A DNA stretch of 57,983 nucleotides from Rhodovulum sp. PH10 (lineage in GTDB: Bacteria; Pseudomonadota; Alphaproteobacteria; Rhizobiales; Xanthobacteraceae): NCBI RefSeq assembly GCF_000293785.1, contig NZ_AKZI01000105.1, forward strand, positions 1-57,983, written 5' to 3'. Shown here in pieces: positions 21,722-30,129 of this stretch. A model generated the notes under the pieces. That model searched no databases and was not told the origin of the DNA. It saw only the letters and a list, made by a program, of their open reading frames with translations. The stretch's first letter is position 1; every line of letters begins with the position of its first letter. The translations under genes were made by a program, and so were the position numbers.

Positions 21722-21979
21722 TCAGCGGTTGTCGAGTTGTGCGCGAACGGAGCGGCGGCCCTCGTCGGAGATCCGGTAGGGGCTCGACGCGCGGGATTCG
21801 ATCAGCCGCTTGCGTCGGAGTTTTGCAAAAACGTCGAGCGTGCAGTCGGCCAGGACATGGCCGTCGCGTGTGAAGCAGAGCACGTCGATGATGCGGTGGT
21901 CGTCGGTTCGGCGGTGGCGGATGTAGCCACCCTGCGCGAGCACGTGCAGCACGCGCTGCTCGCTGCGTGAGATGTTCAT
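21722..21979 (-). CDS. YjhX-family putative toxin (UPF0386)
   Basis: An 85-residue protein matching YjhX along its length: MNISRSEQRVLHVLAQGG at the start, DCTLDVFAKLRRKRLI in the middle and VRAQLDNR at the end. In E. coli YjhX is paired with the antitoxin YjhQ, a GNAT protein. Here the gene directly downstream on the same strand (21191-21706) is a GNAT too, so the pair resembles yjhX-yjhQ in composition. The start is ATG 21979; the longer open frame upstream is not conserved. Confidence 0.88.
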   Translation of the reverse strand: MNISRSEQRVLHVLAQGGYIRHRRTDDHRIIDVLCFTRDGHVLADCTLDVFAKLRRKRLIESRASSPYRISDEGRRSVRAQLDNR

Positions 21980-22266
21980 GGATGAGCCTGTGTCAGAAGC
22001 ACCCGCGAGACGTCTCGGCTCCGGCAGAGCGTGCCGTAGCGGCGAAACGTGCAGCTGGATGTCTCGAAAGGTCGAGACGATCAGCGGGTGGTCACAAGCT
22101 CCAACATGAAAATCCCTGGTCCGTGCGGATTGGGCGGTGGTGATGTACCGTCTCCAACCGTGCCTCGTCAACCGCCGGCGCCGTCCCGACGGCCCCCGCA
22201 AATCGCGTCGCTCCGCATGGGCCATGCACCACGATGTCGTCGGCACGCCGAAACGGAGACCGGGGG

Positions 22267-22593
22267 ATGAGCGAGGTTTTTCGGCGGATACGGACGCTCG
22301 TGCTGGCGGGGGACTGGCTCGTGTCGGAGCACGGCTATGGCGAGCTTCTCGCCGATGATATCGTCGTGGCGGCAGCGATCGACGGTGTCGCGGAAGCCGT
22401 GGCGATCGAGGATTATCCGGATCGCGTTCGCGGGCCGAGCGTTCTGACCCTGCAGCGCAACCAAAAGGGCCGCCCGATCCACGTCGTCTGGGCAATCCCG
22501 GCCGGGCACCGGAGCCCCGCCGTGCTGGTGACCGCCTATCGTCCGGATCCGGCCCGCTGGGACGACGATTTCAAGCTGCGGAGAGAGCCATGA
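22267..22593 (+). CDS. DUF4258 domain protein (toxin-like)
   Basis: A 108-residue protein with the DUF4258 layout: an N-terminal helix, LVSEHGYGELLADDI with a conserved HGxxE-like pattern, a GPSVLTLQRNQKGRPIHVVWAI strand pair, and the final VTAYRPDPARWDDDFK. DUF4258 proteins are small RelE-like folds often found in toxin-antitoxin-like pairs. ATG 22267 is chosen since the domain starts here. It overlaps the next gene by ATGA, so they are translated together. Function is inferred from family and gene pairing only. Confidence 0.8.
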   Translation: MSEVFRRIRTLVLAGDWLVSEHGYGELLADDIVVAAAIDGVAEAVAIEDYPDRVRGPSVLTLQRNQKGRPIHVVWAIPAGHRSPAVLVTAYRPDPARWDDDFKLRREP

Positions 22594-22802
22594 CCCGGAA
22601 GCGGACGAAGATCATTCACGAGGGCCGATATGCCGCCGAGGTGGACGTCGAACTGATCGAGGACGACACCGCATGGTCACCGTATCTCACCCCCGACGAT
22701 GCCAAGAAGCTCGACACGGTGCGCCTCGCGCTTCGTCGCGGCGACATCGCAGAGGCGGCGAAGCTTGCACGCGTGTTCGAGCTGGTGCCGGTGCAAGGCT
22801 GA
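22590..22802 (+). CDS. Small antitoxin-like partner of the DUF4258 gene
   Basis: A 70-residue acidic protein (AEVDVELIEDDTAWSPYLTPDDAKKLDTVRLALRRGDIAEAAKLARVFEL) coupled to the DUF4258 gene through ATGA. The WSPYL...DA.KLD..R.ALR.GD pattern recurs in small partners of DUF4258 genes. I do not know a characterised member. An antitoxin role is a guess from its size, charge and position. Confidence 0.7.
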   Translation: MTRKRTKIIHEGRYAAEVDVELIEDDTAWSPYLTPDDAKKLDTVRLALRRGDIAEAAKLARVFELVPVQG

Positions 22803-23056
22803 CCGCTGCCGTCCGACGTTGGCAGGCTCACGGGTGCAGCCCCGACGGTCTCGTTCGTGCTCGCCCGTCCGGGCCCGTTTCTCCCTCCGCCCTTCCCTCC
22901 CCTCACGCAGCGCCCGTGCCCTTCCGCCGTCCGTGCTCCGTCCGCTACCGTTCCCGCGTCGCCGCGGCGGCCGCGCCGGCGTCACATCGCTCGCCCATGG
23001 GTCGCCCCCTGCGTCGGGTGCCGAACAACCTTCCCGGCGACGGAGAGGAGATCGCC

Positions 23057-23614
23057 ATGCGGTGGAGAGGCGTCCATCACGTCGAGTTCTCGGTCCTCGA
23101 TTACGAGGCCTCGGTCGCGTTCTACGACGAGATGTTCGGCTGGCTCGGCTACAAGAGCTTCTGGACGCTCGATCTCGGCTATCGCTCGACCTACTACATG
23201 GCGCGCTTCCCGCTGCCGCACAGCTATGTCGGCATCCAGCCGGCGAAGAGCGGCGAAAAGCTCGACCACGCGGCGCGCTCGACCGGCATCCACCACGTCG
23301 CCCTGTGGGCGCGCAGCCGCGGCGAGGTGAGCGCCTTCTATCGGGATTTCCTGCTCGCCAAGAACATTCCGGTCACCGACCCGCCGGCCGAGTACCCGAT
23401 CTACGCGCCCGGTTATGTGGCGGTCTTCTTCGACGACCCGATCAACGGCATCCATTGGGAGCTCGCTCATACGCCCAAAATTCCCTCGCCCGCCGCCTAT
23501 CTGCGCTGGAAGCGGGCGCTCGATGCGGCCGCCAAGAACCATCCGGAATGGGGCACGTCTTTCGTGGCGGCGGCGATGCGGACACTGCCCGGACGCGACG
23601 CGAAGGGCCGCTGA
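23057..23614 (+). CDS. VOC-family (glyoxalase/dioxygenase fold) protein
   Basis: A 185-residue vicinal-oxygen-chelate protein. Metal ligands can be recognised: His in VHHVEF (near 5), His in IHHVALW (near 77), and Glu in IHWELAH (near 135). This is one VOC module made of two beta-alpha-beta-beta-beta halves. The reaction cannot be assigned; many such proteins are lyases or dioxygenases of unknown substrate. GGAGAGGAG precedes ATG 23057, a strong ribosome binding site that rejects the longer frame. It stands alone upstream of gltA. Confidence 0.85.
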   Translation: MRWRGVHHVEFSVLDYEASVAFYDEMFGWLGYKSFWTLDLGYRSTYYMARFPLPHSYVGIQPAKSGEKLDHAARSTGIHHVALWARSRGEVSAFYRDFLLAKNIPVTDPPAEYPIYAPGYVAVFFDDPINGIHWELAHTPKIPSPAAYLRWKRALDAAAKNHPEWGTSFVAAAMRTLPGRDAKGR

Positions 23615-23892
23615 CGCCGCGAGCATGCCCGTCCCGGCCCGGCGGAGCCGCCGCAATGCGGGTCCGAGGCGGCGCCGCCGTCGCCCCGTGACATACCTTG
23701 CTACCGCACCCCACCCCACTGTGCGTTGCAGCAAAATCGTCCGCATCCCTGGAAACGTCTTCCCCGAAGGCATAAGTTGACGGTGCGGCGATCGGGTGAG
23801 CCCGGCCAACGGGCACGCCCGTCATGCGTGTCGCGCAAAACGCCTCGGCAGTTGCCCCTCGCTCACGTCAACCCTCGACATGGACATCGACC

Positions 23893-25200
23893 ATGGCCTC
23901 TGATTCGCGCGCGGACCTGAAGACCGGGACTCTGACGCTCGACGGCAAGACCTATTCCTTCCCGATCCGCTGGGGCACCTCCGGCCCCCCTGTGATGGAT
24001 GTCGGCAAGCTCTACGGCACGACGCGCATCTTCACCTACGATCCCGGCTTCTCCTCCACCGCCAGCGCCGAATCGAAGATCACCTATATCGACGGCGACA
24101 ACGGCGTGCTGCTGCATCGCGGCTACGCGATCGAGGATCTGGTCGCGCACGGCGATTTCCTCGAGACCTGCTATCTGCTGTTCTACGGCAGCCTGCCGAC
24201 GCCCGCCCAAAAAGCCGACTTCGACAACCGCGTCACCCGGCACACGATGGTGCACGAGCAGATGGCGCGGCTCTATCACGGCATCCGCCGCGACGCGCAT
24301 CCGATGGCGGTGATGGTCGGCGTGGTCGGCGCGCTGTCGGCCTTCTATCACGACTCGATCGACATCTCCGATCCGCACCAGCGCATGGTCGCCTCGATGC
24401 GGATGATCGCCAAGCTGCCGACCATCGCGGCGATGGCCTACAAATATTCGCGCGGCGAGCCGTTCGTCTATCCCAAGAACGACCTGCCTTATGCCGCGAA
24501 CTTTTTGCACATGTGCTTCTCGGTGCCGTTCGAGGAGTATCGGGTCAACCCGGTGCTCGCCCGGGCGATGGACCAGATCTTCATCCTGCACGCCGACAAC
24601 GAGCAGGGCGCCTCGACCTCGACGGTGCGGCTCGCGGGTTCTTCCGGCGCCAATCCGTTCGCCTGCATCGCCGCCGGCATCGCCTGCCTGTGGGGCCCCG
24701 CGCACGGCGGCGCCCACGAGGCGGTGATCAAGCAGCTCGCCCAGATCGAGACCAAGAAGCGGGTGCCGGAATTCGTCGCGCGGGCAAAGGATCCGGAGGA
24801 TTCGTTCCGGCTGATGGGCTTCGGCCACCGCGTCTACAAGGCCTACGACCCGCGGGCCAAGCTGATGCGGCAGATCTGCCACGACGTGCTGAAGGAGACG
24901 CGGGCCGACGATCCGCTGCTGGAGATCGCCGAAGAGCTCGAGCGCGTGGCGCTCGCCGACGAGTATTTCATCGAGAAGCGGCTCTATCCGAACCTCGATT
25001 TCTATGCCGGCCTGACGCTGCGGGCGATGGGTTTTCCGCCGAGCCTGTTCACCGCGGTGTTCGCGCTCGCCCGCACCGCCGGCTGGATCGCCCACTGGAT
25101 GGAGATGATCGCCGATCCGCACCAGAAGATCGGCCGGCCGCGCCAGCTCTACACCGGCTACGCGCGCCGCGAATACGTGCCGATCGGCCGCCGCGACTGA
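23893..25200 (+). CDS. gltA: Citrate synthase
   Basis: The 435-residue type II citrate synthase condenses acetyl-CoA and oxaloacetate. Visible active-site elements are His271 (GPAHGGA), His312 (GFGHRVYK) and Asp369 (PNLDFYAG). The oxaloacetate-binding His of HADHEQ is Asn236 here (HADNEQ), and the usual HGGANEA reads HGGAHEA. ATG 23893 agrees with the family N-terminus (TLTLDGKTY). A bidirectional terminator follows. Whether this is the housekeeping enzyme or a second, divergent paralogue cannot be told from this window. Confidence 0.93.
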   Translation: MASDSRADLKTGTLTLDGKTYSFPIRWGTSGPPVMDVGKLYGTTRIFTYDPGFSSTASAESKITYIDGDNGVLLHRGYAIEDLVAHGDFLETCYLLFYGSLPTPAQKADFDNRVTRHTMVHEQMARLYHGIRRDAHPMAVMVGVVGALSAFYHDSIDISDPHQRMVASMRMIAKLPTIAAMAYKYSRGEPFVYPKNDLPYAANFLHMCFSVPFEEYRVNPVLARAMDQIFILHADNEQGASTSTVRLAGSSGANPFACIAAGIACLWGPAHGGAHEAVIKQLAQIETKKRVPEFVARAKDPEDSFRLMGFGHRVYKAYDPRAKLMRQICHDVLKETRADDPLLEIAEELERVALADEYFIEKRLYPNLDFYAGLTLRAMGFPPSLFTAVFALARTAGWIAHWMEMIADPHQKIGRPRQLYTGYARREYVPIGRRD

Positions 25201-25236
25201 TCGTTTCGCACGGCACACGACACGCCACACACCGCG

Positions 25237-25275
25237 AAAAAGCCCGCGCCGTCTTTCGACGGCCCGGGCTTTTTT
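25237..25275. terminator. Bidirectional terminator between gltA and the LLM gene
   Basis: Arms AAGCCCGcgCCGTC and CGACGGcCCGGGCTT with a short loop, flanked by A5 on the left and T6 on the right. It lies between convergent genes and can serve both. Confidence 0.88.
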
Positions 25276-25302
25276 CTTTCCTCCTGGGCACCGCCGGTCG
25301 CC

Positions 25303-26271
25303 TCACGCCGCCTTGCGGGCACGCAGCGCGGGTGCGAGCGATTTCCGGAAGAAGTCACAAAACTCCGCCTGCTGCGGGCCGATCTGCGTGAGGATCACGT
25401 GATCGAAGCCGGCCGAGACGTACTTGTCGATCGCCGCGAGATGCGCGTCGGCCGAGGGGCCGCAGCTCACCAGCTCGGCGATGTCGTCCGGCGTCACGCT
25501 CTCGCTCGCGGCGGCGAACCCTTCGGGGTCCGGCAGCTCGGCCATCACCGGCCAGCCGGCCGCCGACCAGCGGAAATATTTGTGGGCGGTGGCGCGCGCC
25601 TCACCCTCGCTCGCCGCCCAGCACAGCGAGATCTCGCAATAGCGCGACCCGTGACCGCCGGCCGCGTCGTAGGCCTCGATCAGGTCGGAGCGCGCCTCGG
25701 TGGCGACCAGCCCGTCGGCCTTGCGCCCGGCGAGGCGGGCGGCCTGCGGCCCGCCGGCGGCGAGCACCACCGAGGGCTTGCGCTTCGGCCGGTCGAACAG
25801 CCACGCATGGTCGAGCTGGAGGTGCTTGCCGCGATAATTCTCGATCTCGCCGGAGAGCAGCCCCTGGACGATGTCGAGCGCCTCGGCGAGCCGCTCGTGC
25901 CGCTCGACGCGGCCCGGCCAGCCGGCGCCGATCACGTGCTCGTTCAGGCGCTCGCCGGCCCCGAGGCCGAGCGTGAAGCGGTCGTCGCTCAGAAGCGCCA
26001 ACGTCGCCGTCGCCTGCGCGACGATCGCCGGATGGTAGCGCATGGTGGGGCAGGTCACCGCCGTCATCAGGCCGAGCCGCTCGGTCGCCTGGGCGATCGC
26101 CCCGAGCACCGCGAAGGCGAACGGCGCGTGCCCCTGCTCCTCGATCCAGGGCAAGAAATGGTCGGAGATGGCCGCGAAGTCGAACCCCGCCTCCTCCGCC
26201 CGCACCGCATTGCGGACGAGCTCGGCCGGGCCGTGCTCCTCGGACATCAGCTTGTAGCCGATCTGCAGCAT
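25303..26271 (-). CDS. LLM-class (F420/FMN-dependent) oxidoreductase, TIGR03557-like
   Basis: A 322-residue luciferase-like monooxygenase (TIM barrel). The pattern IGYKLMSEEHGPAELVRNAVRAEEAGFDFAAISDHF with GLMTAVTCPTMRYHPAIVAQA and GLGAGERLNEH resembles the F420-dependent glucose-6-phosphate dehydrogenase-like group TIGR03557. Whether this host makes F420 is unknown, so FMN use is also possible. ATG 26271 is set by the family N-terminus; the longer open frame to 26499 adds unrelated residues. It is divergent from the K+ channel gene with 166 bp between starts. Confidence 0.85.
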   Translation of the reverse strand: MLQIGYKLMSEEHGPAELVRNAVRAEEAGFDFAAISDHFLPWIEEQGHAPFAFAVLGAIAQATERLGLMTAVTCPTMRYHPAIVAQATATLALLSDDRFTLGLGAGERLNEHVIGAGWPGRVERHERLAEALDIVQGLLSGEIENYRGKHLQLDHAWLFDRPKRKPSVVLAAGGPQAARLAGRKADGLVATEARSDLIEAYDAAGGHGSRYCEISLCWAASEGEARATAHKYFRWSAAGWPVMAELPDPEGFAAASESVTPDDIAELVSCGPSADAHLAAIDKYVSAGFDHVILTQIGPQQAEFCDFFRKSLAPALRARKAA

Positions 26272-26437
26272 GTCGATCGTGTCCGTGGGTTGCTCGACCG
26301 CAGACGCGCCTCCCCTCGGCGCCGCGGCCTTCCGTCCGGGGAACGCCCGGCCGTGCCGAAAGTTCGCCCCTTCGCGTCCGCCGAGGCCGCTGCTAACCTC
26401 CCCCGAACGGAACGCCGCGCGTGACCCACGAGTGACC

Positions 26438-27277
26438 ATGGACGGCAAGATCGACACCGCCCCCGCCCGCCCGACCCGCTCCGCCCGCGCGCTGCCCAAG
26501 CGGCTCGGACGCCTGCGCGCAAAGGTACGGCACTATTACGAGTCCGACGCCCCGGAGGCGCACCGCTTCCGCTATCTGCTGCTCGCCTTCGATCTCCTCA
26601 CGGTGCTGTTCATCGTCGTCACCTCGTTCCTGCCGCGCACGGTGCTGATGGAGCGGATCGACATTCTGCTCGGTCTCATGATCCTCGCCGATTTCCTGGC
26701 GCGGTTCTCGATCAGCCGCCGGCCGCTGCGCGAGTTCGCGCATCTCTCCACGCTCGCCGACCTAGTGGCGATCGTCTCGTTCCTGGCGCCGCTGGTCGGC
26801 GAAGGCGCGGGCTTCCTGCGGGTGCTGCGGACGGTGCGGCTGCTGCAGACCTACGAGGTGTTGGCGCGGCTGCGCGCCGACAGCCCGTGGTTCCGCTGCC
26901 ACGAGGAGCCGGTGCTGGCGACGGTGCATCTGTCGGTGTTCGTCTTCGTGATGACCGGCATCGTCTACGAGACGCAGCACGCCGGCAATCCGCTGATCGC
27001 CAACTATGCCGACGCGCTCTATTTCACGGTGACGGCGCTCACCACCACCGGGTTCGGCGACATCACGCTGCCCGGCACCTCCGGACGGCTGATCTCGGTG
27101 GTGGTCATGGTGCTCGGCGTCACGCTCTTCCTCAATCTCGTGCGCACGCTGCTGCAGCCGAGCAAGGTGCGCTTCTCGTGCCCGCGCTGCGGGCTCGCCC
27201 GCCACGAGCCGGACGCCGTGCACTGCAAGGCCTGCGGCCTGGTGCTGAACATCCCGGACGAGGGCCGCACCTTCTGA
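26438..27277 (+). CDS. Voltage-gated-type K+ channel with C-terminal zinc ribbon
   Basis: A 279-residue ion channel. Four transmembrane segments (about 45-65, 75-92, 107-122 and an S4-like FLRVLRTVRLLQTYEVLARLR near 130-150) precede a two-helix pore unit with the selectivity filter TTTGFGDI. After S6 a short Zn ribbon closes the protein: CPRC, 15 residues, CKAC (about 248-270). The GFGD version of the filter occurs in several bacterial channels. The ribbon may sense metal or redox state, or tether the cytosolic end; this is speculation. The start is ATG 26438, without a good ribosome binding site. Confidence 0.85.
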   Translation: MDGKIDTAPARPTRSARALPKRLGRLRAKVRHYYESDAPEAHRFRYLLLAFDLLTVLFIVVTSFLPRTVLMERIDILLGLMILADFLARFSISRRPLREFAHLSTLADLVAIVSFLAPLVGEGAGFLRVLRTVRLLQTYEVLARLRADSPWFRCHEEPVLATVHLSVFVFVMTGIVYETQHAGNPLIANYADALYFTVTALTTTGFGDITLPGTSGRLISVVVMVLGVTLFLNLVRTLLQPSKVRFSCPRCGLARHEPDAVHCKACGLVLNIPDEGRTF

Positions 27278-27435
27278 CACCGGCGAACGCGGGCGGACGC
27301 CGGCGCGCCGGCCGCCCGTCCCCGCGGCGCACGGAACCAGCGGCCGCGCTGTCGTTTGTCCCACCAAACCCCACACGGCGGACGCTACGCGGCGCATCTC
27401 GTCGCGGTGTCCCGACGTCTCGACAGGAGCCCCCG

Positions 27436-27744
27436 ATGAGCGACACCCACACCGTTTCCGAACACACCGACGCCGGCGTTCGCGACAATCCGCAAAAATC
27501 TCGGTACGAGCTCGAGCAGGACGGCGCCACCGCGGCCGCCCATTACCGCATCTCCGGCGACGTGATCACCTTCACCCACACCGAGGTGCCGGACGCGCTG
27601 CACGGCCGCGGGGTCGGCTCCAAGCTGGTGCACGGCGCACTCGAGAACACCCGCGAGCGCAAGCTCAAGGTGGTGCCGCGATGCTCGTTCGTGGCCGCCT
27701 ATATCGACCGTCACCGCGAGTTCGCCGATCTGGTCGCCGGCTGA
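27436..27744 (+). CDS. Small GNAT-like protein (COG2388, YjdJ-like)
   Basis: A 102-residue single-module acetyltransferase-like protein with the compressed YjdJ-type core: RYELEQDGATAAAHYRISGDVITFTHTEVPDALHGRGVGSKLV, in which GRGVGSKL is the acetyl-CoA loop, followed by VVPRCSFVAAYIDRHREFADLV. Members lack the N-terminal half of standard GNATs; substrates are unknown. GACAGGAGC precedes ATG 27436. It stands alone after the channel gene with 158 bp in between. Confidence 0.87.
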   Translation: MSDTHTVSEHTDAGVRDNPQKSRYELEQDGATAAAHYRISGDVITFTHTEVPDALHGRGVGSKLVHGALENTRERKLKVVPRCSFVAAYIDRHREFADLVAG

Positions 27745-27757
27745 GGGCGGCGCGCCC

Positions 27758-27773
27758 CGAATACACGTATTCG
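27758..27773. promoter_or_regulatory. Inverted repeat CGAATAC-AC-GTATTCG
   Basis: Perfect 7-bp arms with a 2-nt centre, 14 bp after the small GNAT gene. It could be an operator for a downstream promoter of the chemoreceptor or part of a terminator, but it has no T-run. Confidence 0.4.
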
Positions 27774-27783
27774 AACACGTTTC

Positions 27784-27812
27784 GCGGCCGGTGCCGAGGC
27801 GCCGGCCGCTTT
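27784..27812 (+). terminator. Hairpin after the small GNAT gene
   Basis: GCGGCCGG (27784-27791) pairs with CCGGCCGC (27802-27809), then TTT. The U-tract is short, so this is a weak call. Confidence 0.45.
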
Positions 27813-28046
27813 AGTGCGTTACCTCCATGATGTCTCCCGGCGAAGCACTGCCGTCCGTGTGGTGAGTCTTCGGTCCGATTGGCGTCGAAAGCAGCACTTC
27901 ACCCGCCCTTAACGGCACGTTCGCTAGTTTACTTCGCCTGAATTTTGTTACCGCCCGCCTCGCGACCTTCCTCCACCCCCCGACGAGCTTCGGTCGCCCC
28001 CCGCGAGCCTCCGCGTGCCGGCGATCCGATCGGCCGCGGTGACGTG

Positions 28047-29747
28047 ATGGAGAATTTCGACGTGAGCCTGTCCGACAGCCTCGGCCGCGTGTCGCTGCCC
28101 TCCAAGATCACGGCCCTGACGGTGCTCGGCATCGCCGTGGTCTCGGCGGCGATCGTCCTCCTGGTCTATCTCGACGTGAAGGCCGAGCTGCGCGCCCAGG
28201 CGCAGGCCCGCCAGGAAGCGAACATGCGGGTCGCCCGCGAGGTCCTGCAGAATTCCGGGCCGATCCGTCTCGCCGACGGCAAGCTGCTCGCGGGTGAGCG
28301 AGTGCTGAACGGCGACACCGCGCTGGTCGACCGCGTGCAGGCGCTGGTCGGCGGCACCGCCACCGTGTTTCAAGGCGACACCCGCATCTCCACCAATGTC
28401 CGCAAGCCGGACGGCAGCCGCGCGGTCGGCACCGTGCTCGCCCGCGGCCCGGTCCACGACGCCGTGCTCGGCCGCGGCGAGGCCTATCGCGGCGAGGCCG
28501 ACATTTTGGGCGAGCCGTTCTTCACCGCCTACGACCCGATCCTCGACGCCGGCGGCAAGCCGATCGGCGTCCTCTATGTCGGGCTGAAGCAGAGCGAGTT
28601 CTTCGCCCGGCTCGACGGGCTGATCGCCTGGATCGCGCTCGAGGCGTTGCTCGCCGCGGTGCTGGTGGGAGCGGCGATCTTCGCGGTGCTGCGCTGGCAG
28701 ATCCGGCCGCTGGTCGCGCTGGTGGGCGTGATGGGCCGGCTGCAGAAGGACGACACCGCCGTCACCGTCCCCTCGCTCGAGCGCGGCGACGAGGTCGGGG
28801 CGATGGCGCGCGCGGTCGAGGTGTTCAAGGAGAACGCGATCGCCCGCAAGGCGCTCGAGGCCGAGCAGCGCGACGCGGAAGCGAACGCCGCCGCCCGCCG
28901 CAAGGCCGACATGAACCGACTCGCCGACCGCTTCGAGTCGGCGGTCGGCGGCATCATCGGCGAGGTGCAGGCGGCCGCGAGCGCGCTCGAGGAGACCGCC
29001 CACGCCCTCACCCGCACCGTCGACACCACCCAGAAGCTCGCCGGCACCGTCGCCACCGCCTCCGACGAGGCCTCGACCAACGTGCAGGCGGTCGCCGCGG
29101 CGACCAACGAGATGACCGCCTCGATCGGCGAGATCGGCCGGCAGGTGCAGACCTCGAGCCACATCGCGCGGGACGCGGTGCGGCAGGCCGAGACCACCGA
29201 CGCGCGGGTGACGACGCTCGCCCGGGCGGCGACCCGGATCGGCGACGTCGTCAAGCTGATCACCGCGATCGCCGAGCAGACCAACTTGCTGGCCTTGAAT
29301 GCGACCATCGAGGCGGCGCGCGCGGGCGAGGCCGGCAAGGGCTTCGCCGTGGTGGCGCAGGAGGTGAAGGCGCTGGCCACCCAGACCTCGAAGGCGACCG
29401 AGGAGATCGCCACGCAGATTTCCGAGATGCAGGCGGCGACCACCGAATCGGCGACCGCCATTCACGAGATCACCGGCACCATCGGCCACATCGCCGAGAT
29501 CGCCGCGGCGATCGCCGCCGCGGTGGAGGAGCAGGGCGCCGCCACCTCGGAGATCTCGCGCAACATTCAGCAGGCGTCGCACGGCACCGCCGGCGTCGCC
29601 GCCAGCATCACCGAGGTGAACCGTGGCGCGGCCGAGACCGGCACCGCCTCCGCCGAGGTGTCGAGCAACGCCACCCGCCTCGCCGACGAGAGCACCCGCC
29701 TGCGCCAGGAGGTCGAGAGCTTTCTCGCGACGGTGCGCGCGGCGTGA
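28047..29747 (+). CDS. Methyl-accepting chemotaxis protein with periplasmic Cache domain
   Basis: A 566-residue chemoreceptor. A first transmembrane helix (about 23-45), a periplasmic sCache-like sensor (about 50-185, ending [18 protein letters not shown]), a second helix (about 195-215), a HAMP domain (215-270) and a cytoplasmic signalling rod follow. The conserved tip [20 protein letters not shown] and [16 protein letters not shown] are complete. It relays ligand signals to CheA/CheW. No chemotaxis kinase genes lie in the window, so it acts as a stand-alone receptor gene. ATG 28047 gives the usual short cytosolic N-terminus. Confidence 0.93.
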   Translation: MENFDVSLSDSLGRVSLPSKITALTVLGIAVVSAAIVLLVYLDVKAELRAQAQARQEANMRVAREVLQNSGPIRLADGKLLAGERVLNGDTALVDRVQALVGGTATVFQGDTRISTNVRKPDGSRAVGTVLARGPVHDAVLGRGEAYRGEADILGEPFFTAYDPILDAGGKPIGVLYVGLKQSEFFARLDGLIAWIALEALLAAVLVGAAIFAVLRWQIRPLVALVGVMGRLQKDDTAVTVPSLERGDEVGAMARAVEVFKENAIARKALEAEQRDAEANAAARRKADMNRLADRFESAVGGIIGEVQAAASALEETAHALTRTVDTTQKLAGTVATASDEASTNVQAVAAATNEMTASIGEIGRQVQTSSHIARDAVRQAETTDARVTTLARAATRIGDVVKLITAIAEQTNLLALNATIEAARAGEAGKGFAVVAQEVKALATQTSKATEEIATQISEMQAATTESATAIHEITGTIGHIAEIAAAIAAAVEEQGAATSEISRNIQQASHGTAGVAASITEVNRGAAETGTASAEVSSNATRLADESTRLRQEVESFLATVRAA

Positions 29748-30129
29748 GCCACCTCACGACGGGCTCGAAACTGCAAAAAAGCCTCGCCGGCAGGCCGCGA
29801 GCGGCGGTGCGGGCGAGGCGGATCGGAACCCGAGGAAGCCCGCTGTCCGGAGCCGGCTCGTAACGAAGGGCGTCGACGACCGTGGCTCGGGTCGGTTCGG
29901 ACAGCAGGTGACCCGGACCATATCGTGAATCGCCGGCGGCGCATCTTCGCGCTATTCCGCAGGGTGATTCCCGGATGTCTCGTGCCCGACATTGTCGTTG
30001 AATGATCTTCCCGTCATACCGTCTGGTGCGACAATCGGCTGTCGCCTTTCGGTACGGGACAGGGCGGCACAGGGCGGCACGGACGCCGCGGCGTTCGGCC
30101 ACCGCCCTGCCCGCCTCGACCGTCCACCT
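29748..30129. other. Interval between chemoreceptor and GH13 gene
   Basis: About 380 bp between convergent genes. It contains one terminator-like hairpin (separate entry); otherwise nothing recognisable. Confidence 0.4.
29775..29819 (-). terminator. Terminator-like hairpin, minus-strand polarity
   Basis: GCCTCGCC (29781-29788) pairs with GGCGAGGC (29812-29819); read on the minus strand the stem is followed by six Ts. It would end transcripts from the GH13 gene, though 310 bp after its stop. Confidence 0.45.
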
